Of a stretch of 64,000 nt of DNA, positions 1-13,438 are shown piece after piece. This DNA is from Fratercula arctica (Eukaryota; Chordata; Aves; Charadriiformes; Alcidae). The notes under the pieces were generated by a model. That model had not been told where the DNA came from. It saw only the letters and a program-made list of their open reading frames with translations, and ran no database searches. Within the stretch, counting starts at the first letter, position 1. Each line of letters starts with the position of its first letter. The stretch spans positions 184,534,455 through 184,598,454 of the forward strand of contig CANTUZ010000001.1 in NCBI GenBank assembly GCA_947846985.1, in the 5' to 3' direction. Both the position numbers and the translations under genes were made by a program.

Positions 1-3000
1 TTTTCAGGTAAACTTGAAGCTAACTCTACAATTCTGGAAAAGGAGTTGACCTTTGGGCAGGGCAATCTTTATCTACTACTATTTATTCCTTTGAATAGTA
101 ATTTTGGTCCCAAAATATTTTGCGTGATTTTATATGATGTGTTCTCAATTGATAAATCTGATGATAAAACACAACGTTGGAGAAAAACAATCATGAACTA
201 ACTGAAATCCAAGGCAAAACAACTTTGACCTCAAGAAGGGGGAATCAATTCCTGTGGGTGACACGAATTTGAGATGTTTATGTGAGGAGGTTTGCACAGG
301 TGCTCAGTGTTCAAACTCACTTTAGATTAAGGTAGAGACCTAGGAACTTAATCAGGGATACCTAAAGATAGGGGAAATGCCTTAGCATATTTGAGATATT
401 TGCATAGGCCAGGTGAAAGAAGGACAGGACCTATGGCAGGCCCACACCTTTATGGAAAGACAGTTACAGTCCAGACCTATGGGGAGGCAACAGATTTGAA
501 CCTACATTTCCATTTACCGAAATGGGAACTTTGACATATTGCCCTGTAGGCTGAGCCAAATTTAGGTAATTTAATCTTGGGCTGAACCCCACTCTTCTTG
601 TTTATAGTAAAAGGAGTTGCTCTGTCTCAAAAGAGATATGTAAGTATTCAAATTTGACTACTCTTGACTTAAGAAAAAATGAAGCCCATACAAAACAGGT
701 AAACACCAGCAAGATAAAGGTAAACTGAATGCAGTTTAATTGATTGTTTTGATTTCAATGTGACAAGGCCATCACTGTATTTTCATTAAAATTTACAAAA
801 GAATGGCAAAGGCTACAAACAGTTCAGAGCAATAATACACCCTCATTATCAAATTCCTTTTATATGTTTAACCATATTCATTTAGCATTCAGTTAAAAAG
901 AATGGCAGGGTTGTCTTGAACCTGTCACTAGTGATTTATTAAGTTCATTTTATATTCATTTGTTTATAGATCAAACATGGGGAAGAAAGGCTCAACAGTA
1001 TTGAACACATTTAACATTAAGAAAAGGAGGACTGGGTATTTAACTTTGCGTTGTGCTAGGTTACATGCTTTTAGGAGGAAGACAATAATTAAATTTAAGC
1101 AACTGGTTTGATAAAGGATAAATGCTTTCTGCCTCTTAAATGCCTCTGAAATCAATATGCCTATTCAGAGCGAGATAATAGTTCCTGAAAAAACATGGCA
1201 TTATCTTGGTGGTGGACTGAGGTTTCACTATATGTGGTTTACAATAGTGAAAAGTCGAAATCACTTCTGTTGAAAACTTATTTCCTACATGCAGGTTACA
1301 CACATCGGTGAATCAGACATTGTGCATGCTGGAATCATCCCTTGGCTAAAGAAGCACAAATCAGTGTCTAGAAATGTTGAGTCTAACAGCTACTACCAAA
1401 GCACTTCTTTCTCTTACCAGAATTATTCTTCACTTCAGAACAGCAACTGGAAAAACTACTAAACTACCATTTAAATAGCAACAGCAAAACTTATGAAAAT
1501 TCATGAAAAGGTGTTCTAAATTTTACCAGGATTTGCATGGTAATGAAAAATACGGTTCTTGAAGAATTTAAAATTTTCATTAGTATGAGAATATTTTCAG
1601 TTGGAAAAATATTTTCATCTTGAAAAAAAAAGGATAATTTTTTATATTAAATGCTGTAAAATCTGGATATTGTATAAACTTTTCTTAAGAAAAAATAATT
1701 AAGATTTTTTTTTATTATTATTTTTTCATATGCTCAGTTCCTCAGTGCTGCATCTGATAATGACTCCTGGAGGGAAAATGAACTTGCAGCTATAAAGAAC
1801 CAACCCCTCCAGCAGGAGAAGTTGATGATGTGAACACACCATTACAGAAGTACATCTGCAAACATTTCAATTTAATAGTTGGATACTAACACACTGTATT
1901 TCTTTTGCTGTTCATGGACATTTTTTTATTTCTTTGGTTTGATATTGGATATGTTTCCTGGTTAAACCGGGACAATAGCAACAATGGGATATCAGAGCAG
2001 GTGTTGGCATTATGAGATTATTGTGCCTGTTTGGGCTTTGTGTACAGTTTTCACATGTTTTCTCTGAAACATTACAGAAATGCAATACTCTCAGCAATGA
2101 CTGAACAACATTTTAAAAAAAAATACTATTTATAAGATAAATAATTTTAACACATTGCTTTTATTAATTTGTACATATTCTGGTATAAATATATGGATAT
2201 TATAAGACTAGTATAATAGCAGGTCCTTGAAAGTACACTGTATAATAGGCTGAATTAAAACTTGAGCACGGGGGAACCTTGTTAAAACAAATCTTATTTT
2301 TGGTTGGAGTCAAGATTTGAGATGGGGGAAAACAAGCCAGTTCCTGGCTAGCAAAAGTGGTCTTTAAGCTATATGTAGGAAACTCAAAATATGGTATTAA
2401 GGCAAGAATATATTTGAACTAACTGGAAAGAAAGCACTGCATTAATTTTACAGTAGATACTGGTATACAGCTATACTTTGCTCCTGCATCATGCAATATA
2501 ACAGAGAAGGAGCGAAATTACCTTGGAGTCAGCCTCTAAAAGAAATTTCAGAACACTCATACATGATACACGGGTGCCTAGTGTCTCCTCATGACACTTG
2601 GATATGATTGCTAACCCGCCAACACACTTCTCTATCTATCCCTTCTGAAATCTCCCACTTCCATTATGACAGTACTAAGATTAATGTTAAATATGTAAAA
2701 TTGCTATTTTTCTCTCTCTCCACCATCCTGAATTTGAGGAAAGCAAAAAAGAAAACATCAGTTCTGGTTTCCACAGTTCTGGGCAACAATTTACAATAGC
2801 ACATGCTTGGGAGTGCGGTTTTATTTTAAAGAATAATCTGAGTCACCATGTTGCTGTCTCAAATACACTTTAAACTGTTTCTAGAATTATTCAGATATGT
2901 CCTTGTTTGTTTGTATACCTGTGGCTTTTATCTCTGTTTCAGTGGCATTCATAGCTCACAGTACAGTCATATGTAGTGTAATGCTGTATTAGTGTCATAG

Positions 3001-3195
3001 GTTCTACAAACAGGGAAAAACACTTCAAAGAGCAACTGCTAACAGCACAGAAGTATACAAAAAATGTTATGTGCTCTTGCTGTTTGTCTCAGTTTGAATT
3101 GCACTGTGACAGAAAAGAACACTCAGTGATTAATTTGAAATCAATGAGACCTCCTGGGGAAATGATATTTTACTCATCCAATGGCAAAATGTACC

Positions 3196-3223
3196 AAAAA
3201 AAAAAAAAAAAAAAAAAAAAAAA
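3196..3223. repeat. Poly(A) run, 28 bp
   Basis: An uninterrupted run of 28 A residues. No retroposed body or target duplication is evident beside it, so it is best called a simple repeat. Short open frames encoding poly-Phe on the opposite strand are artefacts of this run. Confidence 0.95.
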
Positions 3224-4651
3224 GTGAAAATAAATACAGATGTAAAATTTATGCTCTTCAAAATATACAAAAATACAGTGTACAATGTTGTGAAAGCATA
3301 GAAGTATCTTAAAAAAGAGATAATAAGTGCTTGCCTCATGAAAAAAGAACAAGGGATGCATCATTTCATAGCAGCACATTCAAATAAAGGCTCAAGTTAA
3401 ACTCAGAGAGAGCGGAGAATATGCTGTCATTACAGACATTATGCAATCCAGTCATTAGAAATAAAATGAGCAACAACAGATTATAAATGCAAACCCAGCA
3501 GGGAGTAGTCACCTAACAACCTAGGTAAGATTAGGTAAAAATTTTAAATATAAAGAAATATAAGATTCACATCTGGTGCCTGAATGAAATGAGGAGCATC
3601 ATTACAGCTTCTCAGACTGTCGTATACAAAGGATATACGGAACTTGGAAAGTTAGAATGTCTTTTGTCATTTTTAAGGATGCTGCTAAAGTCAGTCAAAT
3701 TATGTGTTCACCAGCTTCTGATAAGGAAGATGAAAAGTTTCAGGGTAGCAGCATTGGTCTTTACAATTCTGGCTGTTGTGCCGGTGGTGGAATAGATACC
3801 TTCATATTCAGCAGGTTTTCTTTGACTTACAGCAAAATCCCTTTCTCTTGAGGAGTTAATATTTTTGGTTAATACTTCATCAGCTTCTGACCATGCAATC
3901 AACTTTGGAATATGACTTAATGCCCATAATGATATTTCTCATAGTGCACAGTCCCCTTCTGTATTTTCTAAATTGTCAGTGGAGAGTTACGGGGTTGCAT
4001 TAATTTGTCTTCTTCATTTCAATAACTAAGCATTAACGATGGGGTAATGTTGAGAGATATTTTGGCTAAAATCTTCTAGACTATACTTGGTTTATAATAA
4101 TTTGCTTCACCTAAGGAATTTTCTGTTTCTTTGACTCTGTTATTGTGTATTTTGGGAAGTTGTGTCCATACAATTTAAATTGTTATCTCAGAAATAGGTA
4201 AGACAGTTAAAAATGGGAAGCCAGAACTCTGCTCAGTTTCAAGCTTGCATTTATCCAGTAGGATTTAGCCTGAACAGTTTAGCATGTGTTAATTATTTTT
4301 TTATCTACACTCAACTTGCATAAGTAGTCTGAGTCATTGACACCTTGACACTGAAATGCAGAATATCTTAGCTCCTGATCAAGCATTCCTGCAACAAACG
4401 ATGTTATTAAGTTGTCAGTAATTATGCACTCTCAGTGTCCATTTTTCATTTGTGTTGAGGTGCTCTTCATTGCCACTATTGTGTGAACAAGTTTGGAATT
4501 CTGTCAGTTCTTGGGTGAATTTACTTTTGTCTTTACAATCAAAATGTTAAATTCTAGCCCAAATTAAACAGTGCGTAAATGCAAAATGATATACCCAGCA
4601 TGTTAATCTTGTTTGAACTTGAAATAAAACAAAAAATAGATCCAGGGGTTT

Positions 4652-4749
4652 AAAAACAAAACAAAACAAAACAAAACAAAACAAAACAAAACAGAACAAA
4701 ACAAAACAAAGCAAAACAAAGCACAAACCAACCAACAAACAAACAAACG
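4652..4749. repeat. (CAAAA)n microsatellite grading into CAAA/CCAA units
   Basis: A pentanucleotide array of AAAAC units occupies about 4652-4718, with occasional G substitutions. It passes into degenerate CAAA and CCAA tetranucleotides to about 4749. A Cys/Phe/Leu-rich open frame on the minus strand is produced by the array and is not a gene. Confidence 0.95.
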
Positions 4750-5384
4750 AAAAAATCCCAAGCCCATTTGGGCTCTGTTTTAGCTGAAAGCTTAACTATA
4801 CATTGAGGAGTAACTTCTGTTCAAAATTGGCTAATTCATGCTGTCCTCAAAATTTCTAACCCAATCTACATGAGGTCTAAACTCTCTCTCCTTCCTCAAA
4901 TCTCTGCACAAATAAAGGAACGAGATCCTGCCATTTTGTAGGGACAGAAGAAAAATAGCTGGCTCTTCTCATTCCCCTTTTCCTTTTCTTCCCCCTTGAG
5001 ACAGAAAATTTCAGAAACCCAGCAAAGACAAACTCAACTCTTTTGCCTTCTTAATTGGGGATAACTGAGGTAGGACAGTATATGGACTATAGTACATAAA
5101 ACAATGAACAGTATTAAAATTGTGTTGCCTGCTGCTAACCTGATGCCATTAGTGTCCAAGCACTCTCTGCTTAATGAACACATTCATTTGGAATTCATGC
5201 CTGTAGCGTTAGGAAATCTTGATTCCTTTTTCCAAAGCATTAACCAAGATAACAAGGACAGAGGTAGTACAAAATGTCATTAAAAAGAAGCATGGACATA
5301 GAGTAATAGGTGATGACCTACGTGGAACTTAATCTGCTGATCTTCCTTGGGTTATTTTTAGGTTGTGTGCAAAAACGCTTTTCA

Positions 5385-6185
5385 GTTATAAAATCACAGA
5401 GTCATTCTGGTTGGAAGGCAACACAGGAGGTCTCCAGTACAGCCTCCTAATCAAATCAGGATGAACACTGAATTCAGACCAGATTGCTTAGGACTTTCTC
5501 TAGTCAGGTTTTGAAAACCTCCAAGGGCAGATGCTGCACAAGTTCCCAGGGCACTCTGTTACAATGCTTACTTAACCTTATAATGATTTTTATTTTATTT
5601 TATTTTTTAATAGCCAGTTGGAACCTTTTCTGTTGTAATTTATGACAAGTGCCTTGTTTCTCTGCTTCAGTAGGTCTGTGGGTCTGGTCCTGTCTTCTTA
5701 AGAACCTCCCCATACGTACTGGCAGACTGCTGTTATGTATGTCTGAAGCTGCGTCTTTCCATGCTGAACAGGACTAGATCTCAGTCTCTCCTCTCAGGGC
5801 GAGTGCTTCAGCTCCCTCCGGGCCCTCTAGTGAAATTGCTCTAATTTGTTGGTATCTTCCTTTAATTTTGGGGACAGTATTCTGTACACAGTATTCCAGA
5901 TGAAAATGTCAAATGAAGTGTCAAGTAATTAGAGTAAAGTCCGTCCTGCTTCCACTTCCTCTATACTGGCTCTTTCCATCAGACTTTGGTTGCTTATTTT
6001 CCTGAGCATTCGGGTGCACATTATCTGTGCTTGGAGGAGGTTGCTCTTTAAGATCCATCTGTTGTGTTGAGCTCCTTTGTCCCTCAGAGCTGCCACCACA
6101 TGAGCACACTTGTCGGTTCCTTGAGAAAACTGAGGTCTGATGCCATCCGGGCATGTAGAAATTACTCTCCAATTTACCCAATCTA
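5385..6185 (-). mobile_element. Old, diverged CR1 LINE with internal deletion (5'-truncated)
   Basis: The left end has the reverse complement of a CR1 3' terminus (an ATCACAGAGTCATTCTGG start followed by GGTTGGAAGG). It is followed by recognisable but heavily diverged CR1 3' sequence, including the 'GTTTTGAAAACCTCCAAGG' block and the 'CCATGCTGAACAGGACTAG' block, to about 5925. Positions 5930-6180, read on the minus strand, encode a segment resembling the linker between the CR1 endonuclease and reverse transcriptase (motif 'GAQHNRWILKSNLLQAQ'). The reverse-transcriptase core that should lie between these parts is missing, so this copy has a large internal deletion or is two adjacent fragments. 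Divergence is clearly greater than in the other CR1 copies, with many stops and indels. It cannot code. Confidence 0.6.
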
Positions 6186-9100
6186 CCATTTGGGGAATCT
6201 GTTAAAGAGTTATGTCAAAAAAGTTAGATAATCCCTTTGTGAAAGTATTTTAAATGTTTATTGTCTTTCAATAAGTCTTGAGTCATGAGGCATTTAAACA
6301 GTGAGGTTTATCCTTCTGATTGTCTAAGTAACTCATAGCTGGATATGCAGGAATGTGTATGCAACTGAGACCGATCTCCTCAGGCAACACAAGACAGTGT
6401 GGAGTTGATGACTGGCACAGCAAGATCCTCCTCCCACCTCCAGTATGAAAATCAAACTCCATTCATGGGTCATTTAATATCTGTGTGCAGAGATAAATAT
6501 ATTTTAAGCATCACTGAGCCAAAATCTTAAGTAACAAAATTTCCTTTCCATTTCAGACAGCCTCAATCACTTGAAACTTGCATTATGAACATTTTATTCT
6601 GGTTAATAACTGCAGCTGCAGGTCACAAATGATTAAAATAAGCCTCAGTAACTTCCAGTTCATTAAGGCAACCAAAGTACCAGAAAAATATTTGGCTTCT
6701 TCACGATGCTTATTTACTCCTAAAATATTTTTTTGGCTTTATACTTCAGTTAGTATTAACAAATACTGTGTTTTAAATAATAAAATACTCATATATGTTC
6801 TGATATATACATATGCACACAGACACAAGCACACACATTTATCTTGGTGACCCTCTTTTTAGTTGAACAGCTCATCAATTGGAAGACAGGTTTCTCTCCT
6901 TGTAATCTCTCATTTGAATTTGGCTCAAAGCTTGAAGTAGGCTTTAAATTCTCTGATGTTATCTGTGTTGTCATCAGGTACCTAAACTCACAGAATATTC
7001 TATTGCAAAGGAGAGGAAAAGGGAAGTAGAAATACAAAACTGAAAAACAAATACTTTTGCCTACATAAAAATCATTATTGTTAGACTACTTAGATATTGT
7101 AATGCTGGTTAAAAAAATCCTCAAAAGCTGTATCTGGCTAGAGTTACAATGGTAAGTGTTTGTAGAACATTTTCATTCAGAGAGAGTTAAAAATCTTTTT
7201 TTCAGAACTGTGAGATGAACTTTGAAATAAATGTAACATGCAGGTAAGAACGGAGCAATCGTATGTCCCAAAGTCATTTTCACAAGGAGAGGAAAACTTG
7301 CTAAGTTCTTCTCAAAATGCTAAAGCAATCTTGCTATCACATGATTACAAACTTTCCCCTCTGTCAATCCTGACTTCCTCATTTAAGCAGCTTTTGCTTA
7401 TAGGTGATATAGTCACATATTAGAAAAAACCTGATCCTGAAAAGTAGCTTTTTATCCACTGTTTGTCATTCATGAAAATTTCATTTGAATGTAAATCATG
7501 TCATAAAGTTGTATTTTGAACATACATGTTTAAATAAAATCAAGATTTTTTTTTTTTATAAGCGTCTGTAATTAGTTAGCTCCATACCTGGGAAGAATTG
7601 AAGTAAAAGTGGTTATTCTATAGCAGGATGCTTCTGTTGGTCTAAACCTACCTAGTGAAATATGTTTGTTTTTTCAGAAAACACAGCAAAGTTTAATGAA
7701 TGCCAGGGACAACTGTGGAGTTCTGTGGTAATTTCAAATAAGCATAGTGGTATCTAAATGTCTAATGGAAATAACAAGACGCGTCTTAAATAATCATCTA
7801 ATATAAAAGAATACATAATTAACCTCAAAAAGGGCCACTAAATCACTAGACCTTGAGAAATAACCTTTGAATTTGTTGTCATATGCTACATCAGTTTTTC
7901 TTCTTTGCAGAAGAGGGGATGTCTTTTCAGCATTTAAGTAAGCAAACAGTCCTGTAGGAAAAAAGGCAGTAGTATGGTGTTGTATGCTGTATTTTGCTCT
8001 ACTGATAATTAATGCTGATCAGTATCCTTTGTTAACAAGTTTTCAACCTGCAACAGAAAGAACATGAACTGTTCTGAAATACTCATAGTAGTGTTAGAAC
8101 TAGCAGCACTATGAAAATTAAGGTGATAGAAGCAGCAACACTTGCTTTTTACGTCCCATCAAAGATGAGTTTTCAAATTTAGAAACGATCAGATTACCGT
8201 CAGGTGGTCTCAGTACACACATGCACAAGACTTCTGCTGTTTGGGTTTTGTACTGTAGTGAAATATAGAGCACAGATTTAAAGCTATGTTTTTCACTAGA
8301 CTTTTAAAATATTAGAAGAGTTGTTGAATGCATTATTCTTTTCATTGTTATAATGAATATAAAAGTCGCTTCTGTTGCATGTTGTTCAGTAGTCTTGTTA
8401 TTGAACACATGGCAAGTAGCTAGGTGCATCCACACTACATTAAAGCCTCCTTTAGTGTAACTTCAGGCTTCCTAAGTTTTTCCTAGCATAGATGTCTTTG
8501 AAGAAAGTAAGGGGGACAATACTTTATTTCCCCGTTTAACTCTCTCTTTCATATTATCACCTATTTTCTCACTATTTATTATCTTAAAAAAAAATTCAGA
8601 ATCTTACAAGGCAACTGTCTCTTTCTCCCTGCCTCTTTCTCTTTTGTGGAAATATTATGTAGCAATAGAAGCCCAAAAAAGCTATTTAACAGTGTTTCTA
8701 TACAACCAAATGACAAAGTACATCTCTTTCCACCAGACAGGATGTTCAGCTTTGAGTGAATTTATTAAGTTAAATGCAATTTCCAGCTCTACTAACATTT
8801 ATCAAACCAGGCACGTTTATCAAATCTGGATCTCCTAAGTAACTGGACAGCTGCACTAAGTACTTTGTCTGAATCAGACCTGGATCTGGTGGTTGAGGAA
8901 AGGGCTAAGAGGGCTCTACCCTTCCCCATGCACCACCATCTGCTGCTTCCCTGCTGCAGCGCTGTGAACTCACACGTTCTCCATACAGTGAGTGGCTGCT
9001 AGCCAACTCCTTAGCACTGTCTGCTGTTGACAGGGTAAGAGAAAAGATGTGGCACTGTGCATCACACACTTCATCCTGTTTCTAGCTCTGTCACACAATG

Positions 9101-9796
9101 GGATGCTTCAGCTTTTTCACTCTGCTACATCCAGCCGGCCTTGGTATTGAACACCTGGCAACTGAAACACCTAACTACCTTTTTGTCCTCGGTCTCTTGT
9201 GCTATGTCATTAAAGCAGTCATTTTTAGTAATGACTTTGTGCATTTTTTGAATAGTTCTTTTTACTTTCAGAATTATTTTCCTTTTTCCATGACTCCCTT
9301 CTTATCTCTAGATGAGAAATTAACTCTTCATCTTTTCTGGCTTTAATTTCCCCTTCAGGTAAATTGCTGGAAGATTGCTAATAACATTTAATAGTAAATA
9401 ATGAAGAACTAATAATACTTGATTTTAAATAATAATACAATGTGTTCTAGTAACTTAAAATGTCCAGTTTATCCAATGCATATTTTCTTTTGTTGTGTTA
9501 TGGAGCGAGGTTTCTGGTATTCTCTATCTCCAGTCCAGTTCATTGTAAGCTACATGCACTGGTGCACTGTTTCCTAAATGATCGCTAACCTTCTCATCCT
9601 GTAAGCTGCAGTTGCCATGTGCATCTTCTCAATGGTCCATGACCACTGTCCTTACTACTCGTGACAGTGGTGATGGGGAAGGCAGTAGCAGCTGCCACTC
9701 ACACATATGCAGAATCTTATAGTTTGTGAGACCCTCTGTTAGGGATCTTCTAATTTGATGGCAAGTGTATCATGTCTGATGGACTACTTAAAATTG

Positions 9797-9818
9797 TTTT
9801 ATTTTATTTTATTTTATT
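9797..9818. repeat. (ATTTT)n microsatellite
   Basis: Four to five tandem ATTTT units sit in AT-rich unique DNA. Confidence 0.85.
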
Positions 9819-11640
9819 CTTTCATTTTTTCAAAAGTGGCTGATGCTAAACTATTTGTTTTAACTGTAAGAGGAAAAATGTGATCTCCTTTCTCTTCCCT
9901 TAAGTTTTATCACACATTTAAATAGGCTTCCAAACTCCTACAATTTAAATTTTCAATTTTACAATAAAAATAGGATAAAAAATACAAAATAATACTCAGT
10001 AAAATAGTGTTAATTTTGTGTAATTAACTGGTAATCTGACAGAAGATTCAAAGCAGTGTGTTACATTTTGAAGAAAAACATAAATTTTCATTAAGGAAAA
10101 CCATCTCAATTCAGGAAATAGGTTCTCAGTTATGGATGTTTCATTTTTGCAGCAATTTTAATATACAATGAGGTTTGACTAAATAGTAAGATTAATAAGG
10201 CATCTTGCAATGTCTCTCAAGCTTTTTCTATTCTAAAGTAAAACAATTTCCTCAGAACTGTCATTGAACAACAGGAACGAGCACTGCTACACGTCAAAAG
10301 GAGTAAAAGAGTTTGTTGTAATGTCATCCAGTAGAAACCTTGGTCCATATATTTTCATTTGAACACACTGTGAATTAAATTTTGCAGTAAGCATGTATAG
10401 CAACCATCATTAACAGTTCCTATGTGATTGTAAAATATTGTAAATTGTATATGTAAATACTAGTAAATTGTATATTTAAATTCTGTTTACTCTTGGAAGT
10501 ATACTGTCATGATATTTTACTGTACACTATATGGCATTCTAGGTTTAATACTCACCTTATGCTACCCCATACCATGGCAACAACACTTTAGGAGAGATTT
10601 CTGACTTAATGTGACCTTGACCTTAGATCACAGGAAAATTAGAACCAGCATAAATACTATACATATGTTTTATCAATTTACTGGACAGAAGGAAAATAGA
10701 TATTTACAAATCGAGTACTTCTGAGGTCAAACAATGCCTTAATAAATCAATCAAATCATTGCAGCTTACTTTTTTATTACAAGTTTTCTTCCCAAACTTA
10801 GTCCCATACTCTTTTAGATTTCCTAAAACAGTCCTCTATCCATTAGACTTTTTTTCTCTACCAATGGTTGACAGATTTCATGATTTGTTACTGCTATTTC
10901 TTTTTATCACAGATTACTGTGCCAATGACAAGCATCAGTCTAGAGCATAATGTGAAGGTTCGTATTTTTACTTTTTTTAGAAACAAAGTGGTGAAAGAAA
11001 ATTAAGGTTGCTTTTTGTCAGCAAAATCTCTTTATGTTTTGAACCTTGTACACTCATCATGAACCTTAGATTAATAAATTATTCTGCCAGCTGTCTCTTT
11101 CCCTGATAAAATAAGATTATGAAATTTTAAAACTGGCAGGTTGTGCTTTCTAATAGTAATTTAGCTAAAGACATAAAGCCCCCTTATTTTTAATCTTCCC
11201 CCAAAATTATGAACAGGAACAAATTCAGCGTTCATTTCAGCCACACTGTAATTTCTTTTTATCTGCTGTAAAATCTGAAAATATAAATATTGTCTGTCTC
11301 TTAGAGGAAAGAATCTGGATAAACTAATTGCCTAACATATCCTAGAAATGTAATCCATACTTCATTTCTATGGTGACATTTATGATTTTAGTTTTCATCT
11401 CACTGCAGTACACCTCATGTTAAAAAAAAAAAACAAAAAAAAAAATCAACTCAAAGAAAACACCCATTAAAACAAAGGAGCAAAGCACCTATTTCATTAA
11501 TTCAATTACATACAGAAGTAACTTAAAAATACTTGAACACACTTCTTCAACAGGACTTGGAGCACTGCACAAACAAGTCACAAGTAGGAGTGAATCTAAC
11601 CTTATTTTAGAATTTATTGCATTTTTGAGATATTTACTTA

Positions 11641-11812
11641 CAGCCTCCCCTGGGGCCTTTCCCCATGGCCCAGAACCCAGTTTCAGCCCAGCCTGAGGCC
11701 ATCAGTCCCTGGTTGGGGTGGACAGGACAGACCCTTCCCGTCCCACCACCCCACAGACCCAGCCAAGGAGGACCTGCCTTGCCCACCCCATGGGCTGCCA
11801 CTGCCCTGAGAA
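11641..11812. other. GC-rich island, unclassified
   Basis: This stretch of about 170 bp is roughly 67% G+C by direct count (114 of 170), while flanking sequence is about one third G+C. It has sharp borders and is rich in CCC/CCA and GGGG words with little CpG. It could be a fragment of an inserted LTR or other repeat, or a GC-biased conversion patch. No open frame of note and no target-site duplication were seen. Confidence 0.5.
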
Positions 11813-13381
11813 TTCACTGATTATTTCAGGAGTATCTTTAAATATTGAAGACATTCAAATTTCATTAAAGATTTAACTTCCACATACCAGAAGTATTCAG
11901 CATGTGTATTTCTTCCTGACATATACAGCTAATACAGTTAAACTGGCGACTTCTTCAGTTGTGGGAGTTATTAAGTCAGCAATGAAATCAAAAAGGGAGT
12001 GTGGAGCCCTCTTGTTAAAAGATTTGACCATCTAATTGTGCACTGCTTTTGTTATAAGGGCTAGATTCAGCAGTGACCAAGGCTATCTAGGCAAGGACAT
12101 CTTGCCAGATTTCCTGCATAAAATTCTTTAAGGGTAGAAAGATGAAATATGTAATGTTACATGGTAAAACAAAGAAAGAGTTTCTTATGGCAAGCGGAAC
12201 AGCCAGGTTTCTGTATGCTGCTTACTGCCGCTGCATTGAGACTGTGGTTTGTTATGAGGTTGTTTAACCTGTAGCAGGGTGCCAGAGGCACCATTCTATC
12301 AAATTAAATTCAAAAAAGAAGAAAAGCAGGATAAAGACAGTGTCACCCTCCTTTAGTCTTGCACCAAGCTAGATACAAGTCCAGAAATTATTTATATTCT
12401 TTCTTGTAATGTCTTTTCATTGCAAAAGTGTTCTTAGAAACATGCATCAGGAATGACCATCAAGAAATATGGATCAGGGCTAATGTGAGATTTGAGATGA
12501 ACACGTAGGTGCATGAAGCTTAAGATCTGTATCCAGGGCATTCAGAAATTTCCCTGAATGAGTAGGGAAGTACATGAGATGGGTGGGCAGGAATGCTTCT
12601 TTCTCCAAATTTTTAGTCTGATTTATAGATGAAAGAAGAAAAAATAAAAAATAAAAAATGTGACAACTGGTACTTCAAGCACTTCACCTCGCTGTAGATG
12701 AACCTGTGCATTAGTGACAAAAGGGTCTCCCTCTTGAATATGTAACACACGCTTTCTAGCCTGCAAATTTATTCTCTCTACATTCATACTCATAACTCTT
12801 GGTAAGAGGAAAACATGAAAAGTCAACAAAGGCCAAGCTGCTGTGGCTTTTTTCTGTGTTCACCTCATTGCATGCTAGGAAGAGCTGTTTGGGCCCAACC
12901 TGAAACTATGCTTGAAACAGGTGAAGACCAGATGTACAGCACACAGTTTGCACACTGTATTCCTAAATGAACTGAGAGATAAGCATAAATAAGAAAATTA
13001 ATAAGCTCAAACCTTAAGAGGAAGAAAATGATTCAAAACTGAAACCCTGAACTACAATCAGAACTGGGAAGCAGCCTCCAGGATTAATTAGAGATTAATC
13101 AAAGAAGAATCTGAACACTTGCATGGCTGTTCAAAATCCAGATCCAAATGCTGTGGTCAGTCCCATCTGATTTTTATATACGGTGGCTGGTCAGCCCAGC
13201 TTCTTGCAAACTTTATGAGCTAAAACATTAGTCAGGACCATAGCAGTTGCCAACCCCATCGCATGAAAATACCAGGAGCATAAATCTCTTTACAGCCTTT
13301 TATTTGCAGTCTATAAAGCCAAAGAGCTTTATAACACAAATGAAAATTAATTGCACAATTACCTTTCTCCTGGGCAGGTTC

Positions 13382-13438
13382 AAAAAAAAAAAAAAAAAAA
13401 AAGAAAACAAACAAAAAAGATAAAACAACAAAAACAAA
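13382..13438. repeat. Poly(A) run grading into A-rich CAAA-type repeat
   Basis: A run of about 21 A residues is followed by degenerate CAAA/CAAAA units. Poly-Phe open frames on the minus strand are caused by it. Confidence 0.9.

Larger units (their letters stand above)
1..5384. other. Unique AT-rich noncoding DNA
   Basis: I see no gene here. The sequence is AT-rich and CpG-poor, stops are frequent in all frames, and the longest open frames are about 60-70 codons with no recognisable domain. The only structured parts are the A run at 3196-3223 and the CAAAA microsatellite at 4652-4749. This fits an intergenic desert or intron interior. Very old repeats could be hidden below what can be recognised by eye. 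Confidence 0.6.

Noticed and set aside
3130..3379. Two poly-Phe open frames on the minus strand
   Set aside because: They are produced by the 28-A run.
4547..4738. Cys/Phe/Leu-repeat open frame on the minus strand
   Set aside because: A translated CAAAA microsatellite.
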